A stretch of 17,739 nucleotides of DNA from Actinomycetota bacterium. GTDB lineage: Bacteria > Actinomycetota > Acidimicrobiia > Acidimicrobiales > CADCTF01. A program made the translations under genes and the position numbers. A model generated the notes under the pieces. That model was not told the origin of the DNA, made no database searches, and saw only the letters and a list, made by a program, of their open reading frames with translations. Where the stretch lies: the NCBI GenBank assembly GCA_019348305.1, contig JAHWJQ010000016.1, positions 1-17,739 on the forward strand, written 5' to 3'. The stretch's first letter is position 1. Every line of letters begins with the position of its first letter. Below are positions 1-16,565 of this stretch, one piece after another.

Positions 1-2839
1 TGCCGTTGGCCAGCCGGGGCAGGGCGTCCAGGGTCACGAAGGCCGACGGCACCATGTAGTCGGGCAGGAGAGCCGCCACATGGGAGCGCAGCGCGGCCGG
101 GCCGGGGGCGGCGCCGGGGCGGGCCACGACGTAGGCCACCAGGCGCCGGCCGCCGGAGGCGTCGTCGGCCGCGGCCACCACCGCCTGGTCGACGTCGGGG
201 TGGGTGGCCAGGGCGGCCTCGACCTCGCCCAGCTCGATGCGAAAGCCCCGCACCTTGACCTGGTGGTCGGTGCGGCCCACGAAGTCCAAGTCGGCCTCGG
301 GCAGCCAGCGCACCAGGTCGCCTGAGCGGTAGAGGCGCGACCCCGGGGGGCCGAAGGGGTCGGCCACGAAGCGGCTGGCGGTGAGGGCGGGGCGGCCCAG
401 GTAGCCCCGGGCCAGGCCGTCGCCGCCCAGGTAGAGCTCGCCCACCACCCCGGGGGGGACGGGGCGCAGGGCGGAGTCGAGCACGTAGGCCCGGGTGTTG
501 GCGTCGGGCCGGCCGATGGGCAGGCGGCCCCCTGTCCAGCCCGGCTCGCAGCGCCACAGCGTCGAGTTCACGGTGACCTCGGTGGGGCCGTAGGCGTTGA
601 GCATCACCCGGCCCCCGGCCCAGCGCCCCACCAGCTCAGAGGGCACCTCCTCGGTGCCCACCACCAACGCCGCTCCCGGGGGCAGGGCGGCGTCGGGCAC
701 GGTGGCCAGCACCGTGGGGGGGATGACGAGGCGGGTCAGGCCCTGGGCGGTGGCGAAGGCCCCCAGGGCCTCGCCCACCCGCTGGTGGGCGGGCACGATG
801 ACCCAGGTGGCCCCGGCCAGGATGGAAAGGGCGGCCTCGGCGAAGACCACGTCGAAGCTGGGCGAGGCGAACTGGGCCACCCGGTCGCCCGGCCCCGAGC
901 CCACCGCCCCGGCGAAGGTCCCCACCAGGGAGGACAGCCCGGCGTGGGGGACGACGACGCCTTTGGGCCGGCCCGTCGAGCCCGAGGTGTAGATCACCCA
1001 GGCCGGGTGGTCGAGGCGCAGCGCGCAGCTGCGCTCGGAGTCGTCCAGGTCGTGGTCGCCCATCGCCTCCAGCCGGCCCGACAGCGCCTCGCTGTCGGGG
1101 CACAGCCAGCGGATCCCGGCCAGGTCGGGGGCCAGGCGGGCGGCCGTGTGGGCGCCGGCCACGACCACGGGGGGGCGGGCGTCGTCGATGACGGCGGCCA
1201 GCCGGGCCGGGGGATAGTCGGGGTCGAGGGGCAGGTAGGCGCCGCCGGCCTTGGTGACCGCCAACAACGCCACCACCCAGTCCACCGAGCGGCTCATGGC
1301 CACCCCCACCACCGTCTCGGGGCCCACGCCGGCGCCCACCAGGAGCCGGGCCAGGCGGTTGGCCCGGGCGTTGAGCTGGGCGTAGGTGAGCGTGGTGGCG
1401 CCCTCCACCACGGCCGGGGCGTCGGGGACACGGCGCACCTGGCGCTCGAAGAGCACGGGCAGGGGGGCGACGTCGACCTCGGTGGCGGTGTCGTTCCAGT
1501 CGACGAGCACCCGGCGGCGCTCGTCGTCGGAGAGGACCTCGAGCTCGCCGACGCGGACCGACGGATCGGCGGCGGCCTGGGCCAGCACCCGCACGAAGCG
1601 CTCGGCGAGGCGCTCGACGGTGGGGGCGTCGAAGAGGTCGGTGCTGTAGGCGAGCTCGAGGGTTATGCCGCCGCGGGGCAGCACGACGACGGTGAGGGGG
1701 TAGTGGGTGGCGTCCCGGCCGTCGATGTCGGTGACGCGAAGCCCCTCTGCCGCCGGCAGGCCTTGGAGGTCGAACGGGTAGCTCTCGAACACGAAGAGCG
1801 TGTCGAACAGCTCGCCACCCACCTTCCCGGCAGCCTGGATGTCCGACAGCGCCAGGTGATGGTGGGGCATCAGGCGGGCCTGTTCGGCCTGGAGCCGGGC
1901 GAGGACCTCGACCACCGCCTCCGCCGGCCTCGCTCGCACCCGCACGGGGATGGTGTTCACGAACAGCCCGACCATCGACTCGACGCCCGGGAGCTCGGCG
2001 GGACGCCCCGACACGGTCGCCCCGAACACCACGTCCTCCCGTCCGATGAGGAGGCCGAGCACGATCCCCCAGACGCCCTGGAGGACCGAGTTCATGGTGA
2101 GCCCGTGGGCCCGGGCCAACGCCGTCAACCCCTCCACCAGCGGGTCCGGGAGGACACGGATGACCCGAGCCGGGAGCTGCGGCGTCACCGCGACGTTCAA
2201 ACGAGAGAGCCGAGTGGAGGTGACGCCGGCCAGCGCCCGCTCCCACTCGGCCATCGACGCCTGGCGGTCCTGGCCGGCCAACCACGCCAGGTAGTCACGG
2301 TAGGGGGCGGCCGGCGCCGGCACCCCGCCACTCCCCGACCGGTACAGCTCCACCAGCTCGTCCACCATGAGCGGGAGCGACCACCCGTCGATGACGAGGT
2401 GGTGGACGGTCACGATCAACCGCCACCGCTCCTGGGCCAGCCGGACGAGTGAGAACCTCACCAGCGGCGGGTGGGCCGGGTCGAACCGGCGCGCCCGGTC
2501 CTCATCGGCGACGTCCGCGGCTGGATGGTCGGGCACCACGGGCAGTCCGCGCAGGTCGAGCTCGCGCCAGTCGACAGGCACGTCGCGCACCACGACCTGC
2601 ACCGGATCCCCGGAGCGGCGGCGCCGGAACGCCACCCGCAGGTTGGGGTGGCGGTCGGTGAACGCCTGCGCGGCGGCCCGCAGCCGGTCCGGTTGCACGC
2701 TCCCCTCCAGGTCGACCAGCACCTGCACCACGTACAGGCCGGCGCTGCCCTGGTCGAGCTCGGCGTGGAACAGCAGGCCCTCCTGGAGCGGCGCCAGGGG
2801 GAGGACCTCCTCGATGGCGGTCGATCGGCTGGCCTCCAC
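1..2839 (-). CDS. Non-ribosomal peptide synthetase, second subunit (C-A-..., C-terminus beyond left edge)
   Basis: This is the downstream NRPS of the siderophore operon; 946 codons are visible and it is cut inside the A10 motif (…LANG). Domains in order are a condensation domain (about residues 8-430; first motif [12 protein letters not shown], catalytic HHLVIDG with H146-H147) and an adenylation domain (about 450-946; [11 protein letters not shown] near 618, NAYGPTE near 750, [18 protein letters not shown]). The carrier domain must lie off the edge. By eye the ten specificity positions read D-V-A-V-V-G-A-V-N with K517 off the edge, which I cannot assign to a substrate. The start is GTG at 2839, one base after the stop of the upstream NRPS, with AGGGGAGAG six bases before it. 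The break falls in a T-C linker, so the two genes probably work as one assembly line. The A-domain DNA is noticeably richer in GC than the C-domain DNA. No thioesterase is visible. Confidence 0.93.
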   Translation of the reverse strand, partial: MEASRSTAIEEVLPLAPLQEGLLFHAELDQGSAGLYVVQVLVDLEGSVQPDRLRAAAQAFTDRHPNLRVAFRRRRSGDPVQVVVRDVPVDWRELDLRGLPVVPDHPAADVADEDRARRFDPAHPPLVRFSLVRLAQERWRLIVTVHHLVIDGWSLPLMVDELVELYRSGSGGVPAPAAPYRDYLAWLAGQDRQASMAEWERALAGVTSTRLSRLNVAVTPQLPARVIRVLPDPLVEGLTALARAHGLTMNSVLQGVWGIVLGLLIGREDVVFGATVSGRPAELPGVESMVGLFVNTIPVRVRARPAEAVVEVLARLQAEQARLMPHHHLALSDIQAAGKVGGELFDTLFVFESYPFDLQGLPAAEGLRVTDIDGRDATHYPLTVVVLPRGGITLELAYSTDLFDAPTVERLAERFVRVLAQAAADPSVRVGELEVLSDDERRRVLVDWNDTATEVDVAPLPVLFERQVRRVPDAPAVVEGATTLTYAQLNARANRLARLLVGAGVGPETVVGVAMSRSVDWVVALLAVTKAGGAYLPLDPDYPPARLAAVIDDARPPVVVAGAHTAARLAPDLAGIRWLCPDSEALSGRLEAMGDHDLDDSERSCALRLDHPAWVIYTSGSTGRPKGVVVPHAGLSSLVGTFAGAVGSGPGDRVAQFASPSFDVVFAEAALSILAGATWVIVPAHQRVGEALGAFATAQGLTRLVIPPTVLATVPDAALPPGAALVVGTEEVPSELVGRWAGGRVMLNAYGPTEVTVNSTLWRCEPGWTGGRLPIGRPDANTRAYVLDSALRPVPPGVVGELYLGGDGLARGYLGRPALTASRFVADPFGPPGSRLYRSGDLVRWLPEADLDFVGRTDHQVKVRGFRIELGEVEAALATHPDVDQAVVAAADDASGGRRLVAYVVARPGAAPGPAALRSHVAALLPDYMVPSAFVTLDALPRLANG

Positions 2840-2840
2840 G

Positions 2841-11132
<8,292 letters not shown>

Positions 11133-11160
11133 GCGATGACAGGCGGGGGCGGCGTCGGGC

Positions 11161-12564
11161 TCAGCAACGGGTGCCGAGATGGGCGGCCTCGCGGCGGACC
11201 GCCCCTCCGCACACGGGGTACCCCGTCTCGGCGCCGCCCGCTGGCGCCCGCCGGGCCACGATCGATTCCAGGATCTCTCCGGCCCGCACTGCCGTGTTCG
11301 ACAGAAGCGACGACGAGAGGCCGTGGCTGTGCTCCGTCCCCCCCTGCAGGTAGATGCCGCACTGCAGGTCCCGCACGGTCGTCACTCGATAGTCGCGTTC
11401 GACGCGCAACTGGCCCTCGCTGTCGTAGCGGCAGTACCGGGCGAGATCTCCGAGGAGCCGGGCGGGATCGGCAGGGCGGTAGCCGGTGGCGTACACGACG
11501 GCGTCGGCATCGAGCCGCGTCTTTTCGCCGGTGGTCATCGACTCGATGGTCACCTGCATGCCCTCGTCGTCTTCGACGACCTCCGTCAGCCGGCAGACGT
11601 TGAAGACGCGCAGGCGCTGCACACCGAGGACCGCCTCCTGGTAGATGCGTCCGTAGAGATCCTGGATGAGGTCGTGGTCGACCACTGAGTAGTTCGTGTT
11701 CCGGTGGTAGTCGATGATCGCCCGCTTGACGGTGGTCGGCGCCGTGTAGAACTCGTCCACCGCCGTCGGGTCGAAGATGCGATTGGCGAAGGAGCTGTCG
11801 TCGGCGGGGCTGTAGCCGTACCGAGAGAAGACCGCGCACACCTCGGCCTCGGGGAACCTCCGGTGCAGGTACGCCGTCGCCTCCGCCGCGCTCTGGCCGG
11901 CGCCGACCACGACGAACCGCGATGGCGAGGTCTCGCTCATCCTTTCCACGCGCCCGAGCAGCTCACGGCTGTGAAAGCTGCGGGCGCCGACGGAGACACT
12001 GCTCGGCACGACGGGCTCGAGGCCCAAGCCGAACACCAGGTTGCGGGTACGCCAGACGTTCTGCGCGCCCGTCTCCGTGGTGGTCACGACATCGAACGCG
12101 ACGATGGCACCGTCGTGCACGACGGGCCGTACGCCAGCAACCTCGTGGCCGTAGCGCACGAGCTCGTCGACCTTGGCAGCCGCCCATTCCAGGTAGTCGT
12201 GAAACTCGATCCTCAGCGGGTAGAGGCTCTTGCAGTTGATGAAGTCGAGCAACCTGTTCTTGCTGTGGAGGTAGGCCAGGAAGCCGAACTCGCTGGCCGG
12301 GTTCCGCAGCGTCACCAGGTCCTTCAGGAAGCAGACCTGCATCGTGGCGTCGTCGATGAGCATCCCGCGGTGCCACCCGAAGGTGCCCTGTCGTTCGAGG
12401 AACAGGGCGGAGAACGTGTCGTCGTTCCCAGCGCGCCCGTTGTGCTCCTTCGTGGCGATGGCGAGGGCGAGGTTCGAGGGCCCGAAGCCGATCCCGATGA
12501 CGTCGTAGAGGTGAGCGTCGTCGACCGGAAGTATCTGTGACATGGTCTCCCCATCGCGGCCCAC
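11161..12564 (-). CDS. L-ornithine N5-monooxygenase (SidA/PvdA/CchB family), siderophore hydroxamate formation
   Basis: This FAD- and NADPH-dependent N-hydroxylase would turn L-ornithine into N5-hydroxyornithine, the first step towards a hydroxamate iron ligand, in the cytoplasm. The 467 residues show the FAD-binding GIGFGPSN (24-31), a family-typical FLKDLVT stretch (79-85), LEPVVP (182-187), the NADPH-binding [10 protein letters not shown] (219-228), ANRIFDP (260-266), the [10 protein letters not shown] segment (287-296), YATGYRP (358-364) and the C-terminal GLSSSLLS (415-422). Length is normal for the family. Two starts are possible: GTG at 12564 has GGAG six bases upstream, while ATG at 12543 (MSQILPV…) has GGGGAG only about three bases upstream; I favour the first slightly. 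An iron box lies 59-74 bases upstream. A lysine N6-hydroxylase of the IucD type is the alternative; ornithine is favoured by the hydroxyornithine formyltransferase-like neighbour and overall resemblance. Confidence 0.93.
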   Translation of the reverse strand: MGRDGETMSQILPVDDAHLYDVIGIGFGPSNLALAIATKEHNGRAGNDDTFSALFLERQGTFGWHRGMLIDDATMQVCFLKDLVTLRNPASEFGFLAYLHSKNRLLDFINCKSLYPLRIEFHDYLEWAAAKVDELVRYGHEVAGVRPVVHDGAIVAFDVVTTTETGAQNVWRTRNLVFGLGLEPVVPSSVSVGARSFHSRELLGRVERMSETSPSRFVVVGAGQSAAEATAYLHRRFPEAEVCAVFSRYGYSPADDSSFANRIFDPTAVDEFYTAPTTVKRAIIDYHRNTNYSVVDHDLIQDLYGRIYQEAVLGVQRLRVFNVCRLTEVVEDDEGMQVTIESMTTGEKTRLDADAVVYATGYRPADPARLLGDLARYCRYDSEGQLRVERDYRVTTVRDLQCGIYLQGGTEHSHGLSSSLLSNTAVRAGEILESIVARRAPAGGAETGYPVCGGAVRREAAHLGTRC

Positions 12565-12622
12565 GCCGCACTCCGGCCATCGGCCTCGCCGACAGCGATG
12601 TAAGGGCTCCCTCTCGGGACGT

Positions 12623-12638
12623 GTTAGGTCACCCTAAC
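12623..12638. promoter_or_regulatory. Iron box (DtxR/IdeR/DmdR1-type operator) upstream of the monooxygenase
   Basis: The 16-base sequence GTTAGG-TCAC-CCTAAC is a perfect inverted repeat with 6-base arms. It contains the TTAGG-N4-CCTAA core of the actinobacterial iron box; on the minus strand the 19-base window matches the consensus TTAGGTTAGGCTAACCTAA, as I recall it, at 14 positions. A possible minus-strand promoter is TGGACA (12660-12655), an 18-base spacer and TAGGGT (12636-12631), which would put the -10 inside the box. The stop codon of the phosphopantetheinyl transferase gene (12636-12634) lies within the box. This would give the monooxygenase and NRPS genes their own iron-repressed promoter. 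Confidence 0.75.
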
Positions 12639-13434
12639 AGACAACCCCTCTACATGTCCACTCGTGGTGGGCATGTTTCTCGTCGGCGCCGGTGGTGGCC
12701 GCGGCCCTGAGCAAGCGCGCCCCATCGTGCTCGACGACGCGATGGTGCGCCTGGGTCAGGAGCGCGACGCAGCCCAGCACGCCGTCCCCGGGGTCGAGGT
12801 CGCTGAGTTGGGCATGCAGGCGTGGCGCCGGCCGCGCCGCCCACGCGAGCAGGCGGGCGGGCTGATCGGGCGCGGAGACGGTGATCAACGCCGGCGACAC
12901 GGCCAACCCGTCGCCGGTGGCCTTGAGCAGCGCCTCTTTGCGGACCCAGTACCGGAGGAAGGCCAGCGACGCGTCCGCCGGGCTCAGCTCCTGCAGCGCG
13001 AACCGCTCGACGGGCGAGAGCACATCCTGGATGACAGCCGGGTCGTACGCGGTGGCCACCTGCTCGACGTCCACCCCGACGGGCACGCCGCGCGCCACGG
13101 CAACCGCCACCCGGTCTCCGGAGTGCGACAGCGACAGCTCGAGATCGGCTGGTGGGTCGGCCAGCCGAGGCTTGCCGTGGGGCTCTCCGCACGTCTTGCA
13201 CGCTGACGTGAAGCGGAGCGCCGCCGGGTCTTGGCCGAGGTACGCGGCGACCACGAGGCGGGCGAGCGCGTGGGCGGCGAGAAACTGAAGGCGATCAGCG
13301 GCGAAGACGAACCGCTGCCGGCGAACCCACTCGTCGGCGTCGAGCAACCGGTCCAAGTCGGCGGTGGCATCGCCGGGCCGCGCCCACCAGACGTGGCACT
13401 CGCCGGCGGGAAGCGCGAGAGGGTCGATCGGCAC
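12634..13434 (-). CDS. Sfp-type 4'-phosphopantetheinyl transferase
   Basis: The enzyme transfers the phosphopantetheine arm of coenzyme A to the conserved serine of carrier domains, converting the NRPS T domains next door to their active form. The 266-residue protein has both hallmark motifs, GVDVEQV (120-126; acidic Mg-binding residues) and WVRKEALLK (163-171), plus the CKTCGEPHGKP stretch (79-89) and SLSHSGD (101-107) typical of Sfp-type members. Length is normal. Translation most likely starts at GTG 13434, 12 bases after the formyltransferase stop; only a weak GGGCGAAG lies upstream, so coupling to the preceding gene is plausible. The last codons run into the iron box serving the next gene. 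A general role for other carrier proteins in the cell cannot be excluded, but the position points to the siderophore NRPSs. Confidence 0.93.
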   Translation of the reverse strand: MPIDPLALPAGECHVWWARPGDATADLDRLLDADEWVRRQRFVFAADRLQFLAAHALARLVVAAYLGQDPAALRFTSACKTCGEPHGKPRLADPPADLELSLSHSGDRVAVAVARGVPVGVDVEQVATAYDPAVIQDVLSPVERFALQELSPADASLAFLRYWVRKEALLKATGDGLAVSPALITVSAPDQPARLLAWAARPAPRLHAQLSDLDPGDGVLGCVALLTQAHHRVVEHDGARLLRAAATTGADEKHAHHEWTCRGVVC

Positions 13435-13446
13435 TTCGCCCGAAGC

Positions 13447-14394
13447 TCAGGGGTGGCTCGTGAGGTACCCGCCCATGGTGCGGAAGTACTCGCCGGCAGC
13501 ATGCTCTTGGCCGTCGTCGGTACGGACCCGATGGATGACGACGCCGGCGTTGCACCCACGGCGGGCGTCGGCGCCGGCGACGATGACCACTCCGTTCCCC
13601 TCACGGATGAAGATCCGACCGGCGGTGCCGCCGTAGCGCCCCTTCGACACCGAGGCGGCCAAGACGCGGATGCGCTCCCCACGGTGGAACGTGAAGGCGT
13701 TGGGGTAGGGGTCCGACTGGGCCCGAACCAGGTTGGCGATGTCCTGTGCCGGCCACGTCCAGTCGATCCGGCTGTCCTCGACGGATCGCTTGTGGAAGAA
13801 GCTGGCCTTGGAGCGGTCCTGTCGCTTCCACTCCCCGCGACCAGACGAGATGAGCTCGAGGGAGTCGAGGGTGATCGGACCGAAAAGGTCGAGGGTCTTG
13901 TAGAACAGGTCGGTCGCGGTGTCGTCGTCTTCGACCGGGACGGCCCGTTGCAGCACGATGTCACCGCAGTCGAGGTCGGCGTCCATCATGTGCGTCGTCA
14001 CCCCCACCTCCTTCTCGCCGTTGATCACCGCCCAGTTCAACGGTGCGAATCCGGCGTAGGCGGGGAGCAGCGAGTCGTGGACGTTGAGAGTGCCGAGGCG
14101 GGGCAGCCCGAAGATGTGCGGCGGGATCCAGGTGCGCCAGTTGGTGGCGACGATGATGTCGGGATCGGCTTCCTTGAGCTCTGTCACCAGCTCCTCGTCG
14201 TCGGGACGGCTCCGCAGCAGCACCGGCACGCCCCGCTCCGCGGCCAGGTCGGCCACGGAGTCGTCCCAGATCTTCTCGTAGGCGTGATTGCTCGGCGGGT
14301 GGGTCACGACACACGCCACCTCGTGCTCCGAGTCGACGAGCGCCTGCAGCGTGCGGTGGCCCCACGTCTGGTACCCGAACATGACGACACGCAC
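13447..14394 (-). CDS. N5-hydroxyornithine formyltransferase-like protein (CchA-like, Fmt fold)
   Basis: The protein probably transfers a formyl group from N10-formyltetrahydrofolate to the hydroxylated side-chain nitrogen of N5-hydroxyornithine, making the formyl-hydroxamate ligand. The 315 residues form a formyltransferase domain (about 1-185) with LNVHDSLLP (103-111) and DADLDCGDI (138-146). N104, H106 and D142 match the Asn-His-Asp triad spacing of glycinamide ribonucleotide and methionyl-tRNA formyltransferases. An Fmt-like C-terminal domain follows (about 205-310). The GTG start at 14394 has AGGAGG six bases upstream, a strong ribosome-binding site. It is the first gene of the operon and lies behind an iron box. 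Housekeeping methionyl-tRNA formyltransferase is the main alternative, but siderophore genes follow directly and no def-like deformylase gene is adjacent. The formyl acceptor is inferred from context. Confidence 0.88.
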   Translation of the reverse strand: MRVVMFGYQTWGHRTLQALVDSEHEVACVVTHPPSNHAYEKIWDDSVADLAAERGVPVLLRSRPDDEELVTELKEADPDIIVATNWRTWIPPHIFGLPRLGTLNVHDSLLPAYAGFAPLNWAVINGEKEVGVTTHMMDADLDCGDIVLQRAVPVEDDDTATDLFYKTLDLFGPITLDSLELISSGRGEWKRQDRSKASFFHKRSVEDSRIDWTWPAQDIANLVRAQSDPYPNAFTFHRGERIRVLAASVSKGRYGGTAGRIFIREGNGVVIVAGADARRGCNAGVVIHRVRTDDGQEHAAGEYFRTMGGYLTSHP

Positions 14395-14445
14395 TGCGCC
14401 CCTCCTCCTCGGCCGACCGTGCAGCAGCTCCGTTAAGCGTCCCGA

Positions 14446-14473
14446 ACTATACAGGTTAGGCGTGCCTAATCAA
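14446..14473 (-). promoter_or_regulatory. Predicted promoter of the siderophore operon
   Basis: On the minus strand, TTGATT (14473-14468) and TATAGT (14451-14446) are separated by 16 bases and resemble -35 and -10 elements of the main sigma factor. Transcription would begin near 14439, giving a leader of about 45 bases before the GTG at 14394. The spacer is almost entirely taken up by an iron box, so repressor binding would block RNA polymerase. This is prediction by eye only. Confidence 0.55.
14456..14469. promoter_or_regulatory. Iron box (DtxR/IdeR/DmdR1-type operator) upstream of the formyltransferase
   Basis: TTAGGC-GT-GCCTAA is a perfect inverted repeat with 6-base arms. The 19-base window 14451-14469 agrees with the remembered consensus TTAGGTTAGGCTAACCTAA at 14 positions. 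It lies between the predicted -35 and -10 elements, 61 bases before the formyltransferase start. It shares the TTAGG-N4-CCTAA core with the second box in this operon, which supports both. Confidence 0.82.
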
Positions 14474-14500
14474 ACGCGCCGGCGTAACACTGGTTCCCCG

Positions 14501-14647
14501 TCGGCGCCGGCCGTCATCGGGCGGCCGGTGCTCGCGCCGACCGAGCGGGCAGTGGGCGTTATCACCGCGTTGGTCGGCGCGCCGTACCTGCTGTGGCTGC
14601 TCGCCCGGGCAACGGCATGGGCGGCGACGGCTGACTCCGCCAGGTAG
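14501..14647 (+). pseudogene. C-terminal remnant of a FecCD-type iron-siderophore ABC transporter permease
   Basis: The plus-strand frame ending at TAG 14645-14647 reads VIGRPVLAPTERAVGVITAL followed by VGAPYLLWLLAR. This closely follows the C-terminal signature of FecCD/BtuC permeases (…LAPTELPVGVVTA, GAPFFLYLL) as I know the family. A whole permease has about 330-350 residues; here only about 45 codons look related, and the residues before them (RRRNTGSPSAP) do not look like the preceding membrane helix. No start codon or ribosome-binding site makes it a plausible gene. The recognisable homology starts about 40 bases from the iron box, as if a divergent iron-regulated importer gene had been deleted up to its operator. 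The family call rests on memory of the motif. Confidence 0.62.
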
Positions 14648-14668
14648 CCCTCTCCGTGCTGCACGGGA

Positions 14669-16336
14669 GTGTCGCTAACGTCGAGCGCCGAGCATCCGAT
14701 GAGCTCCGTCTTCTGCCACTCGGTGGCGTCCTTCGAACCGACCGCCACCGCCGTCCTTCTCTGGACGCGCCTGACGGGTGCCTCGAGGGCCACGTGGCGA
14801 ATCGCGACGGACCCGGCATTGACGGAGGTGGTCGGCGAGGGCGCGCTGGAGACGAATGCCGATCGAGACCACACCCTGGTCGTGGACGTGAACGGCCTGT
14901 CGCCAGCGTCAACGTATTGGTACCGCTTCGAGGCCGGGGAAGATCGTTCGCCCGTCGGCCGGACCAGGACATTGCCGGCGGCGCCCGTCGAGCAGGTGAG
15001 GATCGGTCTCGTCTCCTGCGCCCGCTACTCGATGGCGCCACTGGGTGTCTACCGGGCGATGGCCGAGCGGGAGGTGGACTTCGTGTTGCACCTCGGCGAC
15101 TACCTCTACGAGGACGGTGGCAAGAAAGGCCCGCGACAGCATCGTCCCCCTCGCACCTGTGTGAGCGTCGATGACTATCGACAGCGGATGGCTCAGCTGC
15201 GAGAGGACCCCGACTGTCAGGCACTCCACCTTCGCCACCCCATGATCCTGATCGTCGACGACCACGATGTCGCCGACAACTGCTGGAGCGGTGGCGCCAA
15301 GAACCACGACGATGACGAGCAGGGCCCGTGGAGGGAGCGGGCGCTGGCCGCCATGCGGGCCCGCCAGGAATGGGTACCGTCGCGTCTGACCGACGCCGGC
15401 CATCCCTCGAAGACGTGGCGTTCCGTCGCGATCGGCGATCTCGCGGAACTCGTCATCCTCGACACCCGTTTGGCGGGTCGCGACGAGCAGGCGGGGCAGG
15501 GCACGAAGGCCCTGCACGATCCCCATCGGTCCCTCCTCGGCGATGAGCAACGACACTGGCTGGCCGAGCGCTGCCCCGATGTCTCCCGCCCGTGGCTGTT
15601 GCTGGCGACGGGCGTCGTCGTCAACGAGGTCAGCCTTCCCCTTCCGGCGGCGGGTCTGCTCATGCCCCTGCTACCCAACGGTTACGCCGCAGTCGACGGC
15701 AAGATCCTCCACGACGATCAGTGGGACGGCTATCCCGCAGAGCGGGACCGTCTCGTTCGGTACCTCTCGGCCCGTGGACAGGCCGGCGGACGAACCGTCA
15801 TCCTCTCAGCCGACATCCACTCGTCGTGGGCCTTCGAAGGACCGCGCTCACCCGGTGGATCACCGGTCGCCGTGGAGTTCACCACGCCGGCGGTCGCATC
15901 GAAGCCCATGGGCCACAGCCGCGCGCCGGGCGCGTGGCGCCTCCTCGACGGCCTCATCTCGGACCTCGAGCACGTGCCGTGGGCCGACGTCACCGCCCGC
16001 GGCTACGGCGTCCTCGGCGTGACCGCCGACGAGGCCCGCATGACGTGGTGGTTCGTGGAAGCCACAGACCAGGACCCGGCGTCTGGCGCCGAGCTCGGTG
16101 CCTGCTTCACCACCAGCCGGGGCGATTGGCCACCACGGCTCGAGCGAGCCGAACCGACGGCCGACCCGCAACGACCTGGGCTGCCAGAGCCTCTCCCCCC
16201 GAGGCCGCGAGACCTGCCCGCGCTGCAGAGGTCGCAGCGACGACACAAGCTGATCGCCAGGCTCAGCGGAAGCCTGCTGGGGGCGGCATTCGTTCTCGCC
16301 GTCAGCCGATCGGCGCGTCGCTACCGGGGCGAGTGA
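14669..16336 (+). CDS. PhoD-like metallophosphoesterase / alkaline phosphatase D family protein
   Basis: The 555-residue protein is a predicted metal-dependent phosphatase or phosphodiesterase. An N-terminal Ig-like PhoD_N-type domain (about 10-105; TATAVLLWTRL, STYWYRFEAG) is followed by the catalytic domain. Visible family motifs are SCARY (116-120), LHLGDYLYED (140-149), VDDHDVADN (196-204) and SADIHSSWAFE (380-390, metal-binding His 384), then VEFTTPAVAS (402-411). Unlike classical secreted PhoD it shows no Tat or Sec signal peptide. Instead it ends in a basic, weakly hydrophobic stretch (about 528-549) that might associate with the membrane. The first in-frame start after the TAG at 14645 is GTG 14669, without a well-spaced ribosome-binding site; ATG 14699 would remove ten residues. 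It is transcribed away from the siderophore operon and its substrate is unknown. Confidence 0.9.
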   Translation: MSLTSSAEHPMSSVFCHSVASFEPTATAVLLWTRLTGASRATWRIATDPALTEVVGEGALETNADRDHTLVVDVNGLSPASTYWYRFEAGEDRSPVGRTRTLPAAPVEQVRIGLVSCARYSMAPLGVYRAMAEREVDFVLHLGDYLYEDGGKKGPRQHRPPRTCVSVDDYRQRMAQLREDPDCQALHLRHPMILIVDDHDVADNCWSGGAKNHDDDEQGPWRERALAAMRARQEWVPSRLTDAGHPSKTWRSVAIGDLAELVILDTRLAGRDEQAGQGTKALHDPHRSLLGDEQRHWLAERCPDVSRPWLLLATGVVVNEVSLPLPAAGLLMPLLPNGYAAVDGKILHDDQWDGYPAERDRLVRYLSARGQAGGRTVILSADIHSSWAFEGPRSPGGSPVAVEFTTPAVASKPMGHSRAPGAWRLLDGLISDLEHVPWADVTARGYGVLGVTADEARMTWWFVEATDQDPASGAELGACFTTSRGDWPPRLERAEPTADPQRPGLPEPLPPRPRDLPALQRSQRRHKLIARLSGSLLGAAFVLAVSRSARRYRGE

Positions 16337-16384
16337 TGGCGCTGACAGCCCTGGCTCCGGCCGCCCGTTGCCGCCGTCACGGGA

Positions 16385-16452
16385 CGTTTGGGTCTTTTCG
16401 GCGACCAACCCTGGCCAAACGACGGCGAACCACAGCCAGAAGGGACCAAACG
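16385..16452. repeat. Three evenly spaced CCAAACG elements (candidate operators) upstream of the aldehyde dehydrogenase
   Basis: The 229-bp gap between the phosphatase and the dehydrogenase contains CCAAACG at 16415-16421 and 16446-16452, both followed by A, and an inverted copy CGTTTGG at 16385-16391. Start-to-start spacings are 30 and 31 bases, close to three helical turns. Flanks are partly shared, with a G two bases before the plus-strand copies. The outer copies can also pair as 7-base arms of a long hairpin with a 54-base loop, which is a poor terminator. No protein family can be named as the binder. I see nothing else supported in this gap apart from the dehydrogenase ribosome-binding site. 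Confidence 0.45.
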
Positions 16453-16565
16453 ATCGTGCCGGACACCGAAGACCTCGCCGAATAGCACGCACGTGAGAGG
16501 AGAGTGCTTCCAGCGCCGAGCGGGAAGGAACCCCGGGTCCCAAATGTGCTCGCCGAGGTGAGGCC

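Noticed and set aside
11161..12564. Lysine N6-hydroxylase (IucD type)
   Set aside because: The NYSVVD and GLSSSLLS regions and the neighbouring hydroxyornithine formyltransferase-like gene favour ornithine; the choice is not proven.
13447..14394. Housekeeping methionyl-tRNA formyltransferase
   Set aside because: The fold and triad fit, but the gene is first in an iron-box-controlled siderophore operon with an ornithine hydroxylase, and no deformylase or translation genes are near.
16385..16452. Long inverted repeat considered as a transcription terminator
   Set aside because: Only 7 perfect pairs, a loop of more than 50 bases and no following T run; the repeats fit operator-like elements better.
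16336..16485. A 49-codon frame whose ATG overlaps the stop of the PhoD-like gene (TGATG)
   Set aside because: The overlap looks like translational coupling, but the product is short and Arg-rich with no family resemblance, there is no convincing ribosome-binding site, and the frame covers the repeated CCAAACG elements. Chance is more likely.
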